Positions 7,599-17,622 of a stretch of DNA of 64,000 nt are shown one piece after another (positions within the stretch are counted from its first letter, which is position 1; each line of letters begins with the position of its first letter). The stretch lies in contig CALUNW010000002.1 of the NCBI GenBank assembly GCA_944322145.1, positions 234,921-298,920 of the forward strand, written 5' to 3'. The notes under the pieces were generated by a model. It was given only the letters and a program-made list of their open reading frames with translations. It was not told the DNA's origin and ran no database searches. Source of the DNA: an uncultured Atopobiaceae bacterium (GTDB taxonomy: Bacteria; Actinomycetota; Coriobacteriia; Coriobacteriales; Atopobiaceae). Made by a program: the position numbers and the translations under genes.

Positions 7599-8867
7599 AT
7601 GCTCAAGCGCCTGCGCCGAAAGTTCATCGCCATCACGATGCTGCTCGTGGGTCTCGTCCTCGCGGGCGTCCTCGGCTCGTCGCTCTTCTCGAGCGCGCTG
7701 ACGCAGCGCGGGATCGTGACGCAGATCCTCGAGCGCGCCCTCTCGGACGGCGTCGCGGCGGCGACGATAGGAGACACCTCCGGGGAGCAGAGCGCCGAGC
7801 TCATGCTCGCCGTCGTCGTCGACGTCACGCCCGACGGGACGATAGTCGACCGCACGAGCTTCATTGCCAACGTGCCCGAGCAGACGCTCGTGGACGTCGT
7901 GCGGGAGGCCCTCCAGAGCAACGCCGACTCCGGCCGCAGCAGCAGCTACGCAATAGCATGGATGAAGACCGAGACCTCCTGGGGCTGGCGCGTCGCGCTC
8001 GTCGACACCTACCTGCGCGGCGCCACCCTGCGCGCGCAGGCGCTCAGCAGCCTCATGATCTTCTCGATCTCCATGGGCGCGCTCTTCGTGATCTCCTACG
8101 TGCTGTCGGGATGGGCGCTGCGGCCGGTCCAGCGCGCCTGGGAGCAGCAGAGGCGCTTCGTGTCGGACGCCTCGCACGAGCTCAAGACCCCGCTTGCCGT
8201 CATCCTCGCCAACACGCAGATCCTCGAGGGCGAGAAGGACCTCCCGGAGGGGGCGCGCCGCTGGGTCAGCTCGACCTCCGACGAGGCCAAGCACATGAAG
8301 GAGCTCGTCGACGACCTTCTCACGCTCGCCCGCGCGGACGAGCAGGAGGCGACGGGGCAGCGCGAGGCGTCGAGCCTCGCGAGCGTCGACCTCACCGAGC
8401 TCGCCTCGGGATGCGCGCTCGAGTTCGACGCGGTGGCCTTCGAGCGCGGCTGCTCCATCGCCTGCGACCTCGCCGAGGGAGTGACGGTCGCGGCGGACGA
8501 GGAACGGCTGCGCCGCGTGACGCGGACGCTGCTCGACAACGCGACCAAGTACGCCGAGGAGGGCACCGAGGTGCGCGTCCGGCTCCTTCGCGACGGGCGT
8601 CGCGCGCGCCTGTCCGTCTCCAACCGCGGTGAGGTCATCGCGCCCGAGGCGCTCGCCCATCTCTTCGACCGCTTCTACCGCACCGACGACGCGCGCGAGC
8701 GTCAGGCGAGCGGCGGCTTTGGGCTGGGGCTCGCCATCGCCAAGAGCCTCGTCGAGGGCATGGGGGGCACGATCGGCGCCACGTCGGACGAGAGGGACGG
8801 GACCACGTTCACGGTGACGCTGCCCCTGATGTCGGCGCGCGCCTCGGAGCCCCCGCGCCTCCCCTAG
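7599..8867 (+). CDS. Membrane sensor histidine kinase
   Basis: 422 residues. Membrane segments at about residues 9-31 and 149-170 flank a ~115-residue extracytoplasmic sensor region. The dimerisation/phospho-acceptor box FVSDASHELKTPLAVI places the phosphorylated His at residue 193. The ATPase domain has the N box (LLDNATKYA), F box (LFDRFYRTDDAR) and G box (GFGLGLAIAKSLVEGMGG). It pairs with the regulator directly upstream. No HAMP domain is obvious between TM2 and the H box, and the sensor region matches no domain I recognise. Confidence 0.94.
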   Translation: MLKRLRRKFIAITMLLVGLVLAGVLGSSLFSSALTQRGIVTQILERALSDGVAAATIGDTSGEQSAELMLAVVVDVTPDGTIVDRTSFIANVPEQTLVDVVREALQSNADSGRSSSYAIAWMKTETSWGWRVALVDTYLRGATLRAQALSSLMIFSISMGALFVISYVLSGWALRPVQRAWEQQRRFVSDASHELKTPLAVILANTQILEGEKDLPEGARRWVSSTSDEAKHMKELVDDLLTLARADEQEATGQREASSLASVDLTELASGCALEFDAVAFERGCSIACDLAEGVTVAADEERLRRVTRTLLDNATKYAEEGTEVRVRLLRDGRRARLSVSNRGEVIAPEALAHLFDRFYRTDDARERQASGGFGLGLAIAKSLVEGMGGTIGATSDERDGTTFTVTLPLMSARASEPPRLP

Positions 8868-8891
8868 CGCGCTTAAGCGAGAAGAACCCGC

Positions 8892-10178
8892 TCACGCGTC
8901 CTTGTGCATCGGGGCGGTGTCGGAGGTGCGGTCCTTGAAGCGCAGGTCTCGCCCATAGCTCACGGCATCGTCGCCAAAGCGCTCGCGCAGGGCGTCGGTG
9001 ACCCGGCCCAGGGCGGAGCGGTCGCGGCCCTCCCCCTCCGGGGCATCGTCCCCGAAGAGGCTCATCTGGGAGGGGCGCGCCCCGTCAAAGCCCGAGACGC
9101 CCACGCCGAGCAGGCGGACGCGCATCCCGGGCTGCCACAGCTCGTCGAGAAGCGACGCCGCCACGCGGCCGAAGACCCGCTCGTCATCGGTGGGCTCGGC
9201 GAGCGAGCGCTGCGCGCTGCGCGCGTGCGTGGCGTCGTACTTCACCTTGAGCGTCACGGTGTGCCCGCGCAGCCCCTTGCGGCGGAGGCGCCGGCCAACC
9301 ATCTCGGAGACGTGGGCGATTCCCGCGCGAATCTGGTCGCGCTCCGTCAGGTCCTCGGAGAACGTGCGCTCGTTGGAGACCGACTTCACCTCCTCGGGGG
9401 CCGCGGCCTCGGCGACCGCGCTGCGCTCCAGGCCCGCCGCGCGCAGCGCCATGCGGGGTCCGAGCACGCCAAAGGTCCGCTCGAGCTCGCGATCGTCCGC
9501 GCGCGAGAGCTCTCCGAGCGTGCGGATGCCCATCCTCCTCAGCCGCTCCTGGGTGGCCGGTCCCACGCCGCTCATCGCGCCCACGGGCAGCGGGGCGAGA
9601 AACGCGCGCTCGGTTCCCGGGAGCACGGCGGTGAGCCCGCGGGGCTTCTCGCGCTCCGAGGCGATCTTTGCGACGGTCTTGTTGACGCCGAGGCCGATCG
9701 AGCAGGTCACGCCGAGCTCGGCCACGCGCTCCTGCACGCGGCGGCAGATCAGGATGGGGCTCTCGCGCGAGAAGCGGCCGGGCGTGACGTCGAAGAACGC
9801 CTCGTCGATGGAGACCTGCTCCACGAGCGGCGTCTCGTCGCCGAGGATCGCCATCACCTGCGCGCTCACCTCGCGGTAGCGCTCGAAGTTCCCCCTGGTC
9901 CAGATGGCGTCGGGGCACAGGCGGCGCGCTGTCGCGGAGGGCATGGCGGAGTGGACGCCAAAGCGCCGCGCCTCGTAGGACGCCGTCGAGACGACGCCGC
10001 GGCGGTCCGCGGAGCCCCCCACTATGACGGGCCTGCCGCGCCACTCGGGATGGTCGAGCTGCTCGACGGAGGCGAAGAAGGCGTCGAGGTCGAGCAGGCC
10101 CACGGCGGGGCCGTCCCAGGCGAGGGGGTCGGGACTCTGTAAGTTGGGGACGGTCCCCAAATTACAGACGTCGGACAT
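8892..10178 (-). CDS. dinB: DNA polymerase IV (Y family)
   Basis: 428 residues. Error-prone lesion-bypass polymerase. The palm/fingers begin with LDLDAFFASVEQLDHPEWRGRPVIVGG; SIDEAFFDVT carries the catalytic acidic pair; the little-finger domain follows, and near the C-terminus SQMSLFG matches the beta-clamp-binding motif (QxSLF). Start is uncertain: the ATG at 10176-10178 begins one base after the rsfS stop, but the next ~13 codons are a GGGGAC/GTCCCC palindrome, and conserved DinB sequence begins only at residue ~27. A GTG just before GLLDLDAFF is an alternative; neither has a clear ribosome site. Last gene of the rplU-to-dinB run. Confidence 0.93.
   Translation of the reverse strand: MSDVCNLGTVPNLQSPDPLAWDGPAVGLLDLDAFFASVEQLDHPEWRGRPVIVGGSADRRGVVSTASYEARRFGVHSAMPSATARRLCPDAIWTRGNFERYREVSAQVMAILGDETPLVEQVSIDEAFFDVTPGRFSRESPILICRRVQERVAELGVTCSIGLGVNKTVAKIASEREKPRGLTAVLPGTERAFLAPLPVGAMSGVGPATQERLRRMGIRTLGELSRADDRELERTFGVLGPRMALRAAGLERSAVAEAAAPEEVKSVSNERTFSEDLTERDQIRAGIAHVSEMVGRRLRRKGLRGHTVTLKVKYDATHARSAQRSLAEPTDDERVFGRVAASLLDELWQPGMRVRLLGVGVSGFDGARPSQMSLFGDDAPEGEGRDRSALGRVTDALRERFGDDAVSYGRDLRFKDRTSDTAPMHKDA
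10137..10167. repeat. GGGGAC/GTCCCC palindrome inside the 5' end of dinB
   Basis: Arms 10137-10151 (CTGTAAGTTGGGGAC) and 10153-10167 form an imperfect 31-bp palindrome with one arm mismatch. A close relative is at 54639-54669. Read in the dinB frame it encodes CNLGTVPNLQ. Confidence 0.8.
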
Positions 10179-10179
10179 G

Positions 10180-10539
10180 TCAGCGCTCGAGGTCGAGCTC
10201 GACGCGGGGCGCGTCGCCCCAGAGCGCCTCGAGACGGTAGAAGTCGCGCGTCTCGGGCTTGAAGACGTGCACCACGACCGAGCCGTAGTCCACGAGGACC
10301 CACGAGAGCCCCTCGCGACCCTCGCACGAGAGCGGCGAGAGCCCGCAGTTGGCGCTGACCTTCTCGCGGACCTCGTCGACGATGGCGTCGACCTGGCGCG
10401 GGTTGGCGCCCGTGCAGATGAGGAAGTAGTCGCAGACGTCGGTCTTGGACGTGAGGTCGAGAAGGACGATGTCCGCGGCCTTCTTGTCGTCGGCCGCGTA
10501 GGCGGCCACCTTGGCGAGCTCGAGCGGGGTTACGGTCAT
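10180..10539 (-). CDS. rsfS: Ribosomal silencing factor RsfS
   Basis: 119 residues, the standard size. RsfS binds ribosomal protein L14 on the 50S subunit and blocks joining with 30S during starvation. The motif DIVLLDLTSKTDVCDYFLI (residues 24-42) is diagnostic, followed by GANPRQVDAIVDEV and WVLVDYGSVVVHVFKPETRDFYRLEALW. The start overlaps the yqeK stop by 4 bases. nadD-yqeK-rsfS is a widely conserved gene order. Confidence 0.96.
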   Translation of the reverse strand: MTVTPLELAKVAAYAADDKKAADIVLLDLTSKTDVCDYFLICTGANPRQVDAIVDEVREKVSANCGLSPLSCEGREGLSWVLVDYGSVVVHVFKPETRDFYRLEALWGDAPRVELDLER

Positions 10540-11189
10540 GCTTTCTCCTTAGCTGCGCGCCGGGCGCGCCGTGCCGCGAGGGCGTTGTAGACTTCGATGG
10601 TGCCGGGATAGAGGTAGCGGCCCCCCTCCAGCACATAGGTTATACCCCCGACGAAAGACTCCCAGAACAGGTCGTCCAGCGGGACCTTCCCCACCAGGGA
10701 CCGGCTGTGCTCGATCCCGGGGGTGTCCGGCCTGAGCGGCTCGATGCCGTCCGCGACGAACAGCACCTCGTCGAGCGGGCTCATGTCCGCGCAGGCCGAG
10801 GTGTGCACGGCGATGGCGTGCCACACGGCCGGGGGCAGCTCGGGGTAGCGCGCGGGCAGCGTGCGCGCGGCGATCATGCCGTGGAGCAGCGAGTGGACGA
10901 GCTCGAGCTCGACGCCGAGGTCGATGCCGAGCTCGCGGGCGCGCACGAGCTGATCGGAGGTCGAGCGCGCCTTCTCCCAGTCGTGGAGGATGCCCGCCGC
11001 GTGCGCGAGGAAGGGGTCGACGCCATAGGTCACGGCGAGCCGCTCCGCGGTCCGCGCGACCGAGAGGGAGTGCGCGAGCCGCTTGGGCTTCTTCTCGAGC
11101 TGGATCGCGAGGTCGCCCCTCATCCGCTCGAGAAGCGCCTCCTGCTCCGGCGTGAACCTGACCTTCTCGGCCCTCTTCTTCTTGCCCAT
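10536..11189 (-). CDS. yqeK: HD-domain nucleotide hydrolase, YqeK family (probable symmetrical Ap4A hydrolase)
   Basis: 217 residues. The HD metal-binding motif is visible: an N-terminal His in LAHSLSVARTAERLA and the His-Asp pair in HAAGILHDWEK, then H in HSLLHGMIAA and ...WHAIAVHTSA. The family member in Bacillus splits diadenosine tetraphosphate into two ADP. This copy has ~30 extra basic residues at both ends (MGKKKRAEK... and ...RRARRAAKEKA). It sits between nadD and rsfS, directly abutting nadD. Confidence 0.88.
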   Translation of the reverse strand: MGKKKRAEKVRFTPEQEALLERMRGDLAIQLEKKPKRLAHSLSVARTAERLAVTYGVDPFLAHAAGILHDWEKARSTSDQLVRARELGIDLGVELELVHSLLHGMIAARTLPARYPELPPAVWHAIAVHTSACADMSPLDEVLFVADGIEPLRPDTPGIEHSRSLVGKVPLDDLFWESFVGGITYVLEGGRYLYPGTIEVYNALAARRARRAAKEKA

Positions 11190-11891
11190 CTACGCGACCA
11201 CCTCCCGCGTCTGACCGTAGCGGTTGCGCCGGGCGCCGTAGAGCCCGTGCTTGTGGAGGTAGCCGGTGACCTGGTCGGGGGTGAGGTAGCGCAGGCTCTG
11301 GCCGGCCTCCACGCGCTCGCGCAGGTAGCTCGACGAGATGGCGAGCGCGGGCACGGAGAGGTACGTGACGTCGAAGTCGATGCCGGAGGACGCGATGGTG
11401 TCCCAGGCGCGGTCGAGGTCGTAGCCGGGGCGCGTCGCCGCGACGAGGTGCGCGATGCGCGCGATGACGTCGGCGTCGTGCCAGGTGACGATCTCGGTGA
11501 TGGCGTCGGCGCCGGTGATGAAGTAGAACTCGACGTTGTCGGGATAGAGCTCGCGGAGCTTGCGCAGGGTGTCGGCGGTGTAGGTCACGCCCTCGCGGTC
11601 GATCTCGAAGCGCGACGCCACGAAGTGTGGGTTGTCCGCCGTGGCGAGCAGCGTCATGGCAAAGCGCTCCTCCCCGGAGGTGACGCGCTTGTCCTGCTTG
11701 AAGGCGGGGCGCCCCGCGGGCATGAAGACAACGAGGTCCAGGCCGAGGTCATCGAAGGCCTGCTCGGCGGCTACGAGGTGGCCGTTGTGGATGGGGTCGA
11801 AGGTACCGCCCATGATCCCGAGGCGATAGGTCCTCTCCGGATCCATCCCGAGGGGCGGGAGGTCGTGCTCCCGCAGGGCGTCCACGTCCAC
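11190..11891 (-). CDS. nadD: Nicotinate-nucleotide adenylyltransferase
   Basis: 233 residues; it adenylates nicotinate mononucleotide to deamido-NAD in NAD biosynthesis. The nucleotidyltransferase signature GIMGGTFDPIHNGHLVAAEQ lies near residues 28-47, and the C-terminal ISSSYLRERV matches the ISSTxIR motif. An N-terminal extension of ~25 residues (DVDALREHDLPPLGMDPER) precedes the core; a later start is not obvious. The stop codon abuts the yqeK ATG; the start is 1 base after the proA stop. Confidence 0.95.
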   Translation of the reverse strand: MDVDALREHDLPPLGMDPERTYRLGIMGGTFDPIHNGHLVAAEQAFDDLGLDLVVFMPAGRPAFKQDKRVTSGEERFAMTLLATADNPHFVASRFEIDREGVTYTADTLRKLRELYPDNVEFYFITGADAITEIVTWHDADVIARIAHLVAATRPGYDLDRAWDTIASSGIDFDVTYLSVPALAISSSYLRERVEAGQSLRYLTPDQVTGYLHKHGLYGARRNRYGQTREVVA

Positions 11892-11892
11892 G

Positions 11893-13155
11893 CTACCTCA
11901 CCTGCCCGTCCCCGCGCACCAGGTACTTGGTCGTCGTGAGCTCCGCCGCGCCCATGGGGCCGCGCGCGTGGAGCTTCTGGGTCGAGATACCGATCTCGGC
12001 GCCCAGGCCAAAGACCCCGCCGTCGGTGAAGCGGGTCGAGGCGTTCGCGTACACGGCGGCGGCGTCGACGCCGGCGAGAAACGCCTCGCAGGCGTCGTAG
12101 GAGTCGGCGACGATGGCCTCCGAGTGCCCGGTGCCGTAGCGGTTCACGTGCTCGATGGCCTCCTCGACGCCCGACACCACGCGGACGCTCATCTCGAGCG
12201 CAAGATACTCGGTGCCCCAGTCCTCCTCGGTGGCCGCCACGGCGCTGCCCGCGGGCAGCTCTCCCGCAAGCGCGAGGGACTCCTCGTCGCAGTGGAGAAG
12301 GACGCCGGCCCCCGCGAGCTCGGCGAGCATGCCGGGAAGGAACTCGTTCGCGATCGCGCGGTCGACGAGCAGCGACTCGGCGGCGTTGCAGACGCCGACG
12401 CGCTGCGTCTTGGCGTTCATGACGATGGCGCGGGCGCGGGCGAGGTCGGCGGACGCGTGGACGTACACGTGGCAGTTGCCGGTGCCGGTCTCGATGACGG
12501 GGACCTTCGCCCCCTCCACGCAGGCGCGGATCAGCGACGCCCCGCCGCGCGGGATGAGGACGTCGACGAGGCCCGTCGCCTCGAGCAGCTCCGCGGTCTG
12601 GGTGTGGGCCGCGTCGTCCTCGATGTACTGGAGGGCGTCCGCGGGCAGGCCGGCAGCCTCCAGCGCGCCGCGGCAGACGTCCACGATGGCGACGCACGAC
12701 GCGCTCGCCGCCGAGCCGCCCTTGAGGACGCACGCGTTGCCGGAGCGAATGCAGAGGGCGAAGGCGTCCGCGGTCACGTTGGGCCTGGCCTCGTAGACCA
12801 TCGCGACGACGCCGAGCGGGACGGTGACCTTCTCGATGCGCAGGCCGCACCCCAGCGTGGAGCCGCCGACGACGCGACCGAGCGGGTCGTCCTGGAGCGC
12901 GATCTCGTCGAGGGAGTCGGCGATCGCCGCGACGCGCGCCTCGTCGAGCAGCAGGCGGTCCTGGAGCGGAGCGCTCATGCCCGCGGCTCGGGCGCGCTCG
13001 AGGTCGCGTGCGTTCGCGGCGAGGATGTCGTCTGCGTGCTCGCGGATTCCCGCGGCGGCGCGCCTGATCGCGTCCTCGCGCAGGGACCGCGCCGCCCTTG
13101 CGAGGGTCGGTGCCGCGGCCTTTGCGAGGGCCGCCTTGGTACGTGCCTCACCCAT
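11893..13155 (-). CDS. proA: Gamma-glutamyl phosphate reductase
   Basis: 420 residues, full length. It reduces gamma-glutamyl phosphate with NADPH in the second step of proline synthesis. The active-site cysteine is in VGVCNAAESLLVD, the substrate/cofactor loops include YEARPNVTADAF and IPRGGASLIR, and the end matches GLGAEIGISTQKLHARGPMG. The ATG at 13153-13155 follows GGAG (GGGAGACATC) and gives the expected N-terminus; a longer open frame upstream lacks homology. proB lies 13 bases upstream, so the two proline genes are co-transcribed. Confidence 0.97.
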   Translation of the reverse strand: MGEARTKAALAKAAAPTLARAARSLREDAIRRAAAGIREHADDILAANARDLERARAAGMSAPLQDRLLLDEARVAAIADSLDEIALQDDPLGRVVGGSTLGCGLRIEKVTVPLGVVAMVYEARPNVTADAFALCIRSGNACVLKGGSAASASCVAIVDVCRGALEAAGLPADALQYIEDDAAHTQTAELLEATGLVDVLIPRGGASLIRACVEGAKVPVIETGTGNCHVYVHASADLARARAIVMNAKTQRVGVCNAAESLLVDRAIANEFLPGMLAELAGAGVLLHCDEESLALAGELPAGSAVAATEEDWGTEYLALEMSVRVVSGVEEAIEHVNRYGTGHSEAIVADSYDACEAFLAGVDAAAVYANASTRFTDGGVFGLGAEIGISTQKLHARGPMGAAELTTTKYLVRGDGQVR

Positions 13156-13168
13156 GATGTCTCCCTTC

Positions 13169-14281
13169 CTAGAAGACGAGCAGGTCGTCGCGGTGCACGG
13201 CGGGCTGCGCACGGTCCTGCCCGAGGAAGCGCGCGACCACGTCGAGATGGACGCCGCGCACGCGCGCCATGTCGTCCGAAGAGTAGCGGGCTATGCCACG
13301 CCCGATGACGTCGCCGGTCGCCGCGCGGACGTTGACGACGTCGCCCGCGGCGTAGTTTCCCGACGTGGAGACCACCCCGACGGGAAGTATAGACGCCCCG
13401 CGCTCGAGCACAGCGCGCGTGGCGCCCTCGTCGAGGGCGATGGTGCCGCGCGGCACCTCGGCGAGGCCGATCCAGAGCTTGCGGCCGCCCTCGTGTGAGG
13501 CGCCCTCAGGGGCCTGGAAGCGCGTGCCCACGCGCTCTCCGCGGGCGACGTCGAGCAGCACCCCCTCGCGCCTTCCGCGGCAGATCACCGTGGGGATGCC
13601 GGCGGCGAGCATCGCGCGCGCGGCACGCAGCTTGGAGGACATGCCCCCCGTGCCGAAGGAGGTGCCGGCGCCGCCCGCCATGGCGGAGAGGCGCGCGTCG
13701 ACCTCGCTGACGTGCTCGATGAGACGCGCCGAGGGGTCCTCCTGGGGGTTGGCGGTGTAGAGCCCCTCCACGTCCGAGCAGATGACGTAGAGGTCCGCGC
13801 CCACGAGCGCGGCGACGAGCGCGCCGAGCATGTCGTTGTCGCCGAAGGCGAACTCGGCGGTCGAGACGGTGTCGTTCTCGTTGACCACGGGAACGGCGCC
13901 AAGCTCGAGCAGGCGCGCGAGCGTGGTGCGGGCGTTCAGGAAGCCGTCGCGGTCCATGACGTCACGCCGCGTGAGGAGGACCTGCGCGCAGGGGATGCCC
14001 CGCTCGGCGAGGACGTCCGCGTAGGCCTGCGTGAGGCGCGCCTGCCCGGCCGCGGCACACGCCTGAAGCGTCGCCATGTCGCTCGGGCGCGCGTCAAAGC
14101 CGAGGATGTCGCGGCCCGCCGCGGCGGCGCCGGACGAGACGACGATGACCCTCGTGCCCTCTGCGACAAGCGAGGACACCTGGTCGCAGAGGGCCCTGAT
14201 GAAGCGGCGGTCAAGGGCGCCGTCCGCGTCCACGAGCGTCGACGAGCCGATCTTTGCGACGAGGAGCCTCTCGGAGGGCAT
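13169..14281 (-). CDS. proB: Glutamate 5-kinase
   Basis: 370 residues. It phosphorylates L-glutamate to start proline synthesis and is normally feedback-inhibited by proline. The amino-acid kinase domain has VAKIGSSTLVD (residues 9-19), VIVVSSGAAAAGRDILG and ...VPVVNENDTVSTAEFAFGDNDML; residues ~265-370 form a C-terminal PUA domain. Start: ATG at 14279-14281, one base after the obgE stop, with the ribosome site (GAGGAAGGTGAG) inside the end of obgE; an ATG 33 bases upstream is less likely. Confidence 0.96.
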   Translation of the reverse strand: MPSERLLVAKIGSSTLVDADGALDRRFIRALCDQVSSLVAEGTRVIVVSSGAAAAGRDILGFDARPSDMATLQACAAAGQARLTQAYADVLAERGIPCAQVLLTRRDVMDRDGFLNARTTLARLLELGAVPVVNENDTVSTAEFAFGDNDMLGALVAALVGADLYVICSDVEGLYTANPQEDPSARLIEHVSEVDARLSAMAGGAGTSFGTGGMSSKLRAARAMLAAGIPTVICRGRREGVLLDVARGERVGTRFQAPEGASHEGGRKLWIGLAEVPRGTIALDEGATRAVLERGASILPVGVVSTSGNYAAGDVVNVRAATGDVIGRGIARYSSDDMARVRGVHLDVVARFLGQDRAQPAVHRDDLLVF

Positions 14282-14282
14282 G

Positions 14283-16106
<1,824 letters not shown>

Positions 16107-16355
16107 TTACGCCTCGCGGACGTGGACGCGGTGCTTGACGCCCTTGGTGAACTCGACGGTGCCGGCGGTAAGGGCGAACAGGGTGTCGTCCTTGCCGATG
16201 CCCACGTTGTCACCGGGGTGGATGTGCGTGCCGCGCTGACGGACGAGAATCTCGCCGGCCTTCACGGTCTGGCCGCCGTAGCGCTTGGTGCCGAGGCGCT
16301 GGGCGTTGGAGTCACGACCGTTACGGGACGAGCCGAGGCCTTTCTTGTGTGCCAT
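16107..16355 (-). CDS. rpmA: 50S ribosomal protein L27
   Basis: 82 residues, standard length. [20 protein letters not shown] and the [19 protein letters not shown] segment are diagnostic; the N-terminus begins directly with AHKKG, so there is no cleaved prepeptide of the Firmicutes type. L27 reaches the peptidyl-transferase centre. It lies 35 bases downstream of rplU. Confidence 0.98.
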   Translation of the reverse strand: MAHKKGLGSSRNGRDSNAQRLGTKRYGGQTVKAGEILVRQRGTHIHPGDNVGIGKDDTLFALTAGTVEFTKGVKHRVHVREA

Positions 16356-16390
16356 GGTGGTACCTGCCTTCTATCTGCAGAGACGAGAAC

Positions 16391-16699
16391 TTAAGCGGGG
16401 AGCTCAACGACCTTGATCTTGGTGAGGCTCTGACGGTGGCCGTTGGCGCGGTGATAGCGCTTGCGCTTCTTGAGCTTGAAGACGAGGACCTTCTCGCCCC
16501 TGAACTGCTCGAGAACCTCGGCGGTGACGGTCTTGTCCTGAAGCGGGGCAGAGCCAACGATGGTCTTGTCTCCGTCGTTGAGGAGAAGGACGGGGAGCTG
16601 GACCTTGTCGCCAGGCTGCGCGTCGAGCTTCTCGACGTCGATGACGTCGCCCTTGGCAACCTTATACTGCTTGCCACCAGTTGCTACGATTGCGTACAT
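16391..16699 (-). CDS. rplU: 50S ribosomal protein L21
   Basis: 102 residues. MYAIVATGGKQYKVAKGDVI and the C-terminal KVLVFKLKKRKRYHRANGHRQ are the L21 signatures. L21 binds 23S rRNA in the large subunit. It is the first gene of the rplU-rpmA transcript and has a strong promoter directly upstream. Confidence 0.98.
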   Translation of the reverse strand: MYAIVATGGKQYKVAKGDVIDVEKLDAQPGDKVQLPVLLLNDGDKTIVGSAPLQDKTVTAEVLEQFRGEKVLVFKLKKRKRYHRANGHRQSLTKIKVVELPA

Positions 16700-16741
16700 G
16701 TGCGAAACCCTTCATTGCTGGCGTGAATGCAACAGTTGCTT

Positions 16742-16770
16742 ATATTACTAGCAGCGCCTTGGCTCGTCAA
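16742..16770 (-). promoter_or_regulatory. rplU: Promoter of rplU
   Basis: On the minus strand TTGACG (16765-16770) and TAATAT (16742-16747) are separated by exactly 17 bases, an excellent sigma-70-type promoter, with a leader of about 35 bases before the rplU ATG. Confidence 0.82.
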
Positions 16771-16848
16771 CAGGATAGTTGCCGTGACCTGCGGATTCCG
16801 CAAGGGAAAAGACGGAGCGCAGGCCGCGCCGAGGTGATGCGACCTTGC

Positions 16849-17622
16849 TCAGGATAATGGTGTCCCGTCCTTCTCGCAAAACGGTCCAAAAGGTTCCACA
16901 AGACGCCCACTTTCCTCGTGTCCCTGGCGCACGCGGCGCACGCGCAGGGCGGCGGCGCGGGGCAGGCCCACGGCGTCCGCCGCGGCGTCGAGAAGGACCT
17001 GGGGCCGCAGGGCGCAGCCGGCGAGGCGCGTCTCCACCGACAGGGCCACGCCGCCCTCGGCGTCGCGCGCCTCGAACCCCACCAGGGTCGAGGCGACGTC
17101 GACGCGCTTCTCCTTCTCGCCGCGCAGATAGGTGAGCTCTCCCCTCTCGCGCACCAGCTCGACGCCCCGCGCAATCCGCGCGGCGTCAAAGCCCGCGCCC
17201 TGCGCAAGGAGCTCCCAGCTCGAGCGGTCGAGCCAGGCCTCGAGCGCGGGAAGGCGGCCGGGGACGTAGGCGGCGCGGACGGGCCTGAGGGCGGCAGGAG
17301 TGGCGGCGCGCAGGGCGCAGAGCGCCTCCTGCGCGTCGACGGGCTCGGTGAGCCGCAGGTCAAAGTACTCGCACGAAGAGCTCGCCCCCACGGGAAGCGC
17401 GCTCGTGAACTGTATGCGCACGCGCCGGGCAAAGCCGTTCCCCACCGAGAAGGGCAGGCGCGCGCGGCGGATGCAGCGCTCGACCGTGGCTATGAGGTCG
17501 AGGTGGCCGAGAAACGCGAGGCGGCTGTCCTTGACGTACTCCACGCGTAGGCGCGGGAGCTCCGCCTTGACCGGCAGGTCCTGGGGTCGGGCGTCGGTCG
17601 GCTGAGGTCGCGATCCGCTCAT
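16849..17622 (-). CDS. DUF2344 (TIGR03936-family) radical SAM-associated protein
   Basis: 257 residues. The N-terminal RVEYVKDSRLAFLGHLDLIATVERCIRRARLP segment (from residue ~26) is characteristic of this family, which occurs next to or fused to TIGR03960 radical SAM proteins. The biochemical role is unknown; the conserved neighbourhood with rplU/rpmA and ribonuclease genes has led to suggestions of a link to RNA or ribosome modification. Here it follows its radical SAM partner with an ATGA overlap; no ribonuclease E/G gene lies between it and rplU. The first ~22 residues are low-complexity. Confidence 0.88.
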   Translation of the reverse strand: MSGSRPQPTDARPQDLPVKAELPRLRVEYVKDSRLAFLGHLDLIATVERCIRRARLPFSVGNGFARRVRIQFTSALPVGASSSCEYFDLRLTEPVDAQEALCALRAATPAALRPVRAAYVPGRLPALEAWLDRSSWELLAQGAGFDAARIARGVELVRERGELTYLRGEKEKRVDVASTLVGFEARDAEGGVALSVETRLAGCALRPQVLLDAAADAVGLPRAAALRVRRVRQGHEESGRLVEPFGPFCEKDGTPLS

